In this document: positions 59,392 to 64,000 of the stretch, one piece after another
Layout of the letters: every line of letters starts with the position of its first letter
Numbering within the stretch: the first letter of the stretch is position 1
Notes under the pieces: generated by a model
What the model was told of the DNA's origin: nothing
Databases searched by the model: none
Seen by the model: the letters and a program-made list of their open reading frames with translations, nothing else
Assembly: GCF_001692325.1 (NCBI RefSeq)
Contig: NZ_LXKN01000001.1
Coordinates: 124,001-188,000 of the forward strand
DNA from: Rhizobium sp. AC27/96
GTDB lineage: Bacteria; Pseudomonadota; Alphaproteobacteria; Rhizobiales; Rhizobiaceae
DNA length: 64,000 nucleotides
Direction: 5' to 3'
Translations under genes and position numbers: made by a program

Positions 59392-59583
59392 AATTGAACG
59401 ACATGCGATGTCTCTACGACAAAAAAGGCGCGATGTCGATGAGATTGATGCGGAAGAAACGAATGCCGTTCACCTATGGCAATGGCATTTCATCTTGCGG
59501 TCAAATCGGGTCTTCAGGCTTATTCAAGCGGTCACTGTCGCGCGGGTGAGGGGCGCGGAAAAAGCGTAACCCCTGTCTCGGAA

Positions 59584-59619
59584 GGGCCGGCCCGACTTCG
59601 CTGGAAGTAAGGCCGGCCC
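59584..59619 (-). terminator. Strong hairpin terminator of porin gene
   Basis: Outer stem GGGCCGGCC/GGCCGGCCC (one strand slipped) and inner stem ACTTC/GAAGT with a GCTG loop, downstream of the porin stop. There is no T run directly after; a T stretch lies about 25 bases further on. It probably stabilises an abundant mRNA end. Confidence 0.65.
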
Positions 59620-59665
59620 CCATCCGATCAGGGGTCAAGTCAGATCAGATCTCGTAAACGAGCTA

Positions 59666-60727
59666 TTAGAAGCTACGCTGGAAGCGCAGAACGCCAGCCC
59701 ACTGGTCCTGGTTGATGGAGTCCCAGTTGGTGTAGGAAACTTCCGGCTGAACCAGGAGGTTCTTGACCGGGTTCCAACGAACGTTTGCGGTAGCAGCGAA
59801 GATCTTCGAGTCGGTGTAGGCAACCTGAGCGTTGGCCTGCAGCTTGGAGTCGATCGGAACGGTGACACCGCCCCAAACAGCCCAGTCGCCCCAGCCGATG
59901 GTCTTGGCCGGGCCAGTGCCGTTCGAGCTTGCGTACTTGTTCAGCTTGTCGCCATCGGTGTTGTAGCCACCCATGACGAAGGCCTTGAAGACGCCGAAGT
60001 CAGCATCGAAGCGAGCCTTGACGGCACCTTCTTCAACGATCGAGTCATAGCCGCCGACGACCTTGAAGCCGAAGTTGCCAGACTTGTAGCCGAGACCGGC
60101 AACAACGTCAGGAGCGTAATGGTCGGAGCTGTCTTCGCCGTTGACGCCCTTGGCACCCGAACCGGAGTTGGTGTCTTCGAGCGAGATAACAGCCGTGAAG
60201 CCGTTGCCTGCATCGTAGTTGTAGGTCAACTGGTTGAGTTCGTACGGGCCGTCATAGACCACGTCGTCGTTGATGACGTTGCCAGCATAACCCATGTACA
60301 GGTTGTACTGCGAGTCGAGCTTACCAATGGTGAAGCCAGCGAGGCTGATGTTTGCGAACAGCAGCTTGACGCCAGTCGAACCACCATCCTGCCAGTCGAA
60401 ACGGTAGATGGTGTTGGTCTTCAGCGGACCGTATTCGGTGTCGCTTGCAGTGTCGACGCTCAACTGGGCGCGGGTATGCCACAGCGTGCCGTAACGGTCG
60501 GCCGGGTTGTAAGCGTTGTACCACTTGCCTTCGGTACGAACCATACCGCCGATCTTCAGGCAGGTTTCCGTGCCCGGGATGAAGAAGTAACCAGCGCCGT
60601 ACGCGTCGCAGATGCGAACGTATTCGAGCGGTTCCGGCTCAGCGGCGACGACAGCGTCAGCTGCCTGAGCGCCAGAAACTGCTGCAAGAGCAGCAGCGGA
60701 GCCAAGAAGAAGGCTCTTGATGTTCAT
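59666..60727 (-). CDS. Outer membrane porin, Omp2b/RopA type
   Basis: A 353-residue trimeric porin of the alphaproteobacterial porin family. Signal peptide MNIKSLLLGSAAALAAVSGA ends at AQAADA. The mature N-terminus has YVRICDAYGAGYFFIPGTET and CLKIGGMVRTEGKW, diagnostic of this family. Sixteen or so amphipathic beta strands follow, and it ends with a C-terminal Phe (FQRSF) required for outer-membrane assembly. The start at 60727 has GGAG six bases upstream. Codon use is that of a highly expressed gene. Confidence 0.96.
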   Translation of the reverse strand: MNIKSLLLGSAAALAAVSGAQAADAVVAAEPEPLEYVRICDAYGAGYFFIPGTETCLKIGGMVRTEGKWYNAYNPADRYGTLWHTRAQLSVDTASDTEYGPLKTNTIYRFDWQDGGSTGVKLLFANISLAGFTIGKLDSQYNLYMGYAGNVINDDVVYDGPYELNQLTYNYDAGNGFTAVISLEDTNSGSGAKGVNGEDSSDHYAPDVVAGLGYKSGNFGFKVVGGYDSIVEEGAVKARFDADFGVFKAFVMGGYNTDGDKLNKYASSNGTGPAKTIGWGDWAVWGGVTVPIDSKLQANAQVAYTDSKIFAATANVRWNPVKNLLVQPEVSYTNWDSINQDQWAGVLRFQRSF

Positions 60728-61162
60728 AAAAAACTCCAATCCAATATAGATTGGGCATAGGCTGTCGCGCCGAAAAATCGACGTGCCCTGACCCTATCCC
60801 TGTTTAAAACCCCGACTCGGGAGAAACGGGCCCCACCCGCTTCTGGTCGTTATTAAAGACGAATTCCGGTAAAGTTATATGATATATTTTTCACAACATG
60901 TCTTTTTCGTGAATTTTAAATTCTAGTTGCATGATTGCCACATCCACAAATGCAGATAGTAAGTTCTACATAATATTGGCTACGCAATAGTCATTACAGG
61001 GTATGAAGTAAGCAAATTCAAATCTCTGCTACTCTTGAGATATACTTGGGTGGAGTGGATAGACCGGAAGGCGATCGCCGGTTTCCAGGCACGCAACGAG
61101 CATCATGCCCCCGCGCCAGTCGAAGGCATTGTCGTTAAGCGACTGCCCGCTCTTTCAGTATG
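60728..61162. other. 435-base AT-rich region upstream of porin gene
   Basis: Clearly more AT-rich than the rest of the window at 60850-61030, as expected for a strong regulated porin promoter. A small ACCGG/CCGGT hairpin lies near 61065. No gene supported; a small regulatory RNA cannot be excluded. Confidence 0.5.
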
Positions 61163-61528
61163 TCAGTAGGATGCCGTGCGCTTCGAGGCGGAGGCCAAAA
61201 GCCTGCTCAAGACCGAACCAAGCATGATGCCCCATAGCCCGCTGGCCATGCCAACGACGATATCGAGCGTCGACCCATAACTGCCGTTGGCCAGAAAATG
61301 CGAAAGATAAAGCGCGAGCACACTGCCGATCATCAGCAGGCAGGTGAAAGACGGCGATTGGGGATAGGCGAGCCGTGCCAGCATGCCGGCTATGCAAAGT
61401 GCGCCGGCGCGGAATATGTCGAACGGATTGCCAAGCGCGGCTTGCCAATTGAGATGCGCGAGGGTCACGGCAACCAGCGCCGCGATATAGGCCCATGCGA
61501 TAATCTTCAAAAACCGGTCTGATGTCAT
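61163..61528 (-). CDS. VanZ-like small membrane protein
   Basis: A 121-residue protein from the ATG at 61528 (MTSDRFLKIIAWAYIAALVA). Four hydrophobic helices and the SYGSTLDIVVGMASGLWGIM stretch, with an Asp-containing penultimate helix, resemble VanZ-like proteins of rhizobia. No clear ribosome site; a longer GTG start at 61612 is possible. Function unknown. Confidence 0.7.
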   Translation of the reverse strand: MTSDRFLKIIAWAYIAALVAVTLAHLNWQAALGNPFDIFRAGALCIAGMLARLAYPQSPSFTCLLMIGSVLALYLSHFLANGSYGSTLDIVVGMASGLWGIMLGSVLSRLLASASKRTASY

Positions 61529-61752
61529 GAAGATACCGTATAGCAGCGGCGCTTTTAAACGCCAGCCTTGCGCGGTTTCAAAGACAGAGGTCCGCCGCGT
61601 TTTGATGCGCACATTTTATATGATGGCGAAATATTCTGTTGCACTGCAAAAGCACCTTCGGTGTGTTTAAGCCCTCGATTTGCCGTCTTGCCGTGCCGCG
61701 AGCCGTCGTGACCGGCCGGGGCGATTGCCCTCGGCCGGCCTGTCAAAATGTC

Positions 61753-63315
61753 CTATGCCTTCGATATGCGGAGCGCCTCGTCTCCTTCGGGCAGTTCATC
61801 AGCGTCCTCGGCGATATCGTTTGACGATCCTCTGCCAAGGAAGGAGAAGACCACGATTGCGGTGATGGTGGTGATCGCCGTCAGCAGCCAGAGCAGCGCG
61901 CTGAAGGCGTCGCCATAGCCCTGTATCAACGCATCATGCCCGATCGCCGGCACATTCGATGCCGCGGCCGCAAGATCGCCGGTCACAAGTCGCTGTGCGG
62001 CGGCAGAGACGTGTTCGCCCGCCGAGGTCCCGAGACGGGACTGGATGAAGGCGGAGAGAATGGCGCTGACGACGGCAAGGGCAACACCTTCGCCCGCGAC
62101 ACGCGTGGTGCTGAAGATGCCAGTCGCCATGCCGGCGCGCTCCTTGGGAACGACGCTGACGGCGAGACCGTCCATCAAGCCCCACGGCAAACTGATGCCG
62201 ATGCCGATCGTCAGCAACGGGCCGATGAGGGAGGACGGCACGGAGCCGGCTGCGAAATGGCTGAGCCAGAAGAGGCCCGCCGCCGAAATGAGAAGGCCGG
62301 TGCCGCAGATCGTCGCCGCGCTGAACCAGCGGGTCAGAAGGCCGGCCACGATCGGCAGGATGAGCAGCGGTGCCGACAGGGCGACCATCATCCGCCCGGC
62401 GGTGATCTCGCTCATGCCTTCGATGCCGACAAAGCGCACGGGCAGCAGGATAAGCAGCACCACGAAGGCATAGGCGGGCGCCGCCGCCAGCAACTGCACG
62501 CCGACGAAGCGCGGATAGCGAAACAGCGTGAGATCGAGCATCGGCCGTTTCGCGCGGCGTTCGATGATCCCGAAGGCGAGAAGCAGCAAGGCTGCACCAG
62601 CCAATAGGGCAATGACGAGCAGGTCGCTCCAGCCGGTCTCCGGCGCGCGCAATACGCCATAGGTGAAGAGCGTCAGGGCAAGCGTGAAGCTCAGCGCTCC
62701 CGGCCAATCGAGGCCGGTCGCCGCGGGATCACGGGATTCACGCAGGAAATAGCCACCAAGACCGAGAGCGAGCAGCGCCAGGGCAACGACGAGCAGGAAA
62801 ATCGAGGGCCAGCCGAAGGCATCGATCATCAGGCCGGAGGTGATCGGGCCGAAGGCGAGGCCAACGCCAAAACTCGAGCCGACGATGCTGAAGGCCCGCA
62901 TGCGCGCCGTACCATCGAACTCCTGGGCGAGCGACGCCATGCCGCCGGAAAACGCGGCCGCTGCGCCAAGACCCTGCAAGGCTCGCAATATATCGAACCA
63001 GACGATATCGCCGGCAAAAGCCAGTCCGGCCGAGAACAGTGCGAAACAACCGACGCCGGTGAGGAAGATGCGGCGGCGGCCGAAGCTGTCGGCAAGCGCG
63101 CCGGCGGCCATCAGGCTGCTGCCGAAGGTCAGCATGAAGGCGTTGGTGACCCAGTTGAGCGCAATAGGGCTGCCACCGAGCGTTCGGCTGATGGCGGGCA
63201 ACGCCACCGCCGGGCCGGTGAAAGTCAGCGGCATTGCCGCCGCCGCGCAGCAGACCGCGACAAGGACGAAGAATTTTTCGGTCGGACTTGCGACCTTTGG
63301 CTTGGATGAGGTCAT
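61753..63315 (-). CDS. MFS transporter, DHA2 (EmrB/QacA) family
   Basis: A 520-residue permease with about 14 membrane helices. Motifs include LNWVTNAFMLTFGSSLMAAG, the MFS loop ALADSFGRRRIFLTGV, and motif C-like SSFGVGLAFGPITSGLMIDA of exporters. It is probably a proton-driven drug or toxic-compound exporter. The start at 63315 (MTSSKPKVASPTEKFFVL) is preferred over 63402. It is divergent from a LysR gene, its probable regulator. Confidence 0.93.
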   Translation of the reverse strand: MTSSKPKVASPTEKFFVLVAVCCAAAAMPLTFTGPAVALPAISRTLGGSPIALNWVTNAFMLTFGSSLMAAGALADSFGRRRIFLTGVGCFALFSAGLAFAGDIVWFDILRALQGLGAAAAFSGGMASLAQEFDGTARMRAFSIVGSSFGVGLAFGPITSGLMIDAFGWPSIFLLVVALALLALGLGGYFLRESRDPAATGLDWPGALSFTLALTLFTYGVLRAPETGWSDLLVIALLAGAALLLLAFGIIERRAKRPMLDLTLFRYPRFVGVQLLAAAPAYAFVVLLILLPVRFVGIEGMSEITAGRMMVALSAPLLILPIVAGLLTRWFSAATICGTGLLISAAGLFWLSHFAAGSVPSSLIGPLLTIGIGISLPWGLMDGLAVSVVPKERAGMATGIFSTTRVAGEGVALAVVSAILSAFIQSRLGTSAGEHVSAAAQRLVTGDLAAAASNVPAIGHDALIQGYGDAFSALLWLLTAITTITAIVVFSFLGRGSSNDIAEDADELPEGDEALRISKA

Positions 63316-63493
63316 CGGGTTTTCCGTTGGGTTCGAGCAAGGAGAACCGTGGGCATTCCTGGGAGTGATGCGGGTGACGCGCCGCTGCCCACGGGGCTTC
63401 AAATGACCCTTGGAAGATAGTTTTGCTGTAATGCCATGATAATGAGGCTATAACTCCATATATACCGGAAAAAAACGCTCGAATGAGGTGCCC

Positions 63494-64000
63494 ATGGATC
63501 GCTTGAGTGGCCTGAATGCTTTCGTCCGCACAGCGGATCTCGGCAGCTTTGCCGCCGCCGGTCGCGTGCTTGGTCTATCCGCCTCCGCGATCGGCAAGGC
63601 GGTGACCAATCTGGAGCGACAGCTTGGCGTCCGGCTATTGCAGCGCTCCACCCGCAGCATCCGGCTGACGGAGGAGGGGCGCCTCTTTCACGAGCGCTGC
63701 CGGCGCGTGCTCGACGATCTCGACGATGCCCAGGCCTCATTGGCGCAGGCGGTTGCGGTGCCGCGCGGGCGGCTGCGCGTCAGCGTGCCGATCGTCAGCT
63801 ATCATTTCCTGCTGCCGGTGGTGCCGGAATTCGTGGCGCGCTATCCCGATGTCGAACTCGACATCGATTTCAACGACCGCATCGTCGATATGATCGAGGA
63901 GGGCGTCGATGTCGCCATCCGCAGCGGCGACCTGCCGGATTCACGCCTGATGTCGCGCACCCTGCGGCCATTCCAGATGCTGATCTGCGCAGCCCCCGGC
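63494..64000 (+). CDS. LysR family regulator, 3' end outside window
   Basis: The first 169 codons are present: N-terminal helix-turn-helix MDRLSGLNAFVRTADLGSFA, AAAGRVLGLSASAIGKAVTN, LERQLGVRLLQRSTRSIRLT. The start of the effector domain follows (GRLRVSVPIVSYHFLLPVVP), of the AaeR/DsdC-like group. GAGGTG precedes the ATG. The gene runs beyond base 64000. It is divergent from the MFS exporter with about 178 bases between. Confidence 0.95.
   Translation, partial: MDRLSGLNAFVRTADLGSFAAAGRVLGLSASAIGKAVTNLERQLGVRLLQRSTRSIRLTEEGRLFHERCRRVLDDLDDAQASLAQAVAVPRGRLRVSVPIVSYHFLLPVVPEFVARYPDVELDIDFNDRIVDMIEEGVDVAIRSGDLPDSRLMSRTLRPFQMLICAAPG

Noticed and set aside
59401..59460. Second T-rich run in the aroG upstream region (59421-59427)
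   Set aside because: It shares a TTTTTTGTCG string with the attenuator-like site but has no stable stem in front, so it is not called a terminator.

Overview
The window looks like core chromosome of an alphaproteobacterium in the Rhizobiaceae (Rhizobium/Agrobacterium group). Supporting evidence is the moderately high GC content, a CcrM-type GANTC methyltransferase gene with a CtrA-like box upstream, a BioR-bioY pair with TTATMKATAA operators, an Omp2b/RopA-type porin, and several intergenic repeat types familiar from rhizobia. This placement is inferred from gene content; no search was run. No IS element, phage gene or CRISPR array was seen.

Layout. 1-7008: cytochrome oxidase biogenesis run (ctaB end, small CoxF-like gene, ctaG, ctaE, DUF983, surf1), then ispH, thrB and rnhA, interrupted by an antisense phosphotransferase-like kinase gene. 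7149-16153: small redox and regulatory modules (GNAT/azoreductase, MocR/epimerase, aldo-keto reductase/TetR, MarR/isochorismatase-like, AraC/SDR, Dabb protein). 16232-19664: a zinc-type ABC importer with a coupled 42-residue membrane protein, divergent from a parDE toxin-antitoxin pair. 19713-23353: peroxiredoxin, DsbD-N-like protein, YqgE, CsbD-like protein and a COG4307-type metallopeptidase. 23383-29673: leftward run thrC, M16 peptidase, GNAT, EAL phosphodiesterase. 29987-35751: lipoprotein, rifampin ADP-ribosyltransferase, HAD phosphatase, bioR/bioY/DUF1284, and ArsR with NIPSNAP/ABM genes. 35891-50752: ccrM, HAD, mutY, DUF721, DsbA-like, smc, CorC-type membrane protein, ppdK and three uncharacterised proteins. 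50820-57810: MBL hydrolase/cupin, tRNA-Gln, tRNA-Pro, an unrecognised membrane protein, a pentapeptide-repeat protein and a methionine sulfoxide reductase cluster. 58173-64000: DAHP synthase with an attenuator-like leader, the porin, an MFS exporter and a divergent LysR gene cut by the window end.

How the genes work together. The first operon builds the aa3-type oxidase (heme O synthesis, copper delivery to CuB, subunit III, SURF1 assembly). Methionine sulfoxide repair is complete for free and protein-bound forms (fRMsr, MsrB, MsrA). Biotin uptake is under a local GntR regulator. Several regulator/enzyme pairs carry visible dyad operators between or upstream of the genes. Many same-strand neighbours overlap as ATGA, which implies translational coupling.

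The least-explained signals are: a hairpin repeat with an identical core and compensatory changes in its arms (two copies, 46 kb apart); a leader hairpin, terminator and short reading frame upstream of the DAHP synthase gene; the coupled 42-residue protein in the zinc operon; and the antisense kinase inside the cox cluster. No wholly new multi-gene system was clear from sequence alone.
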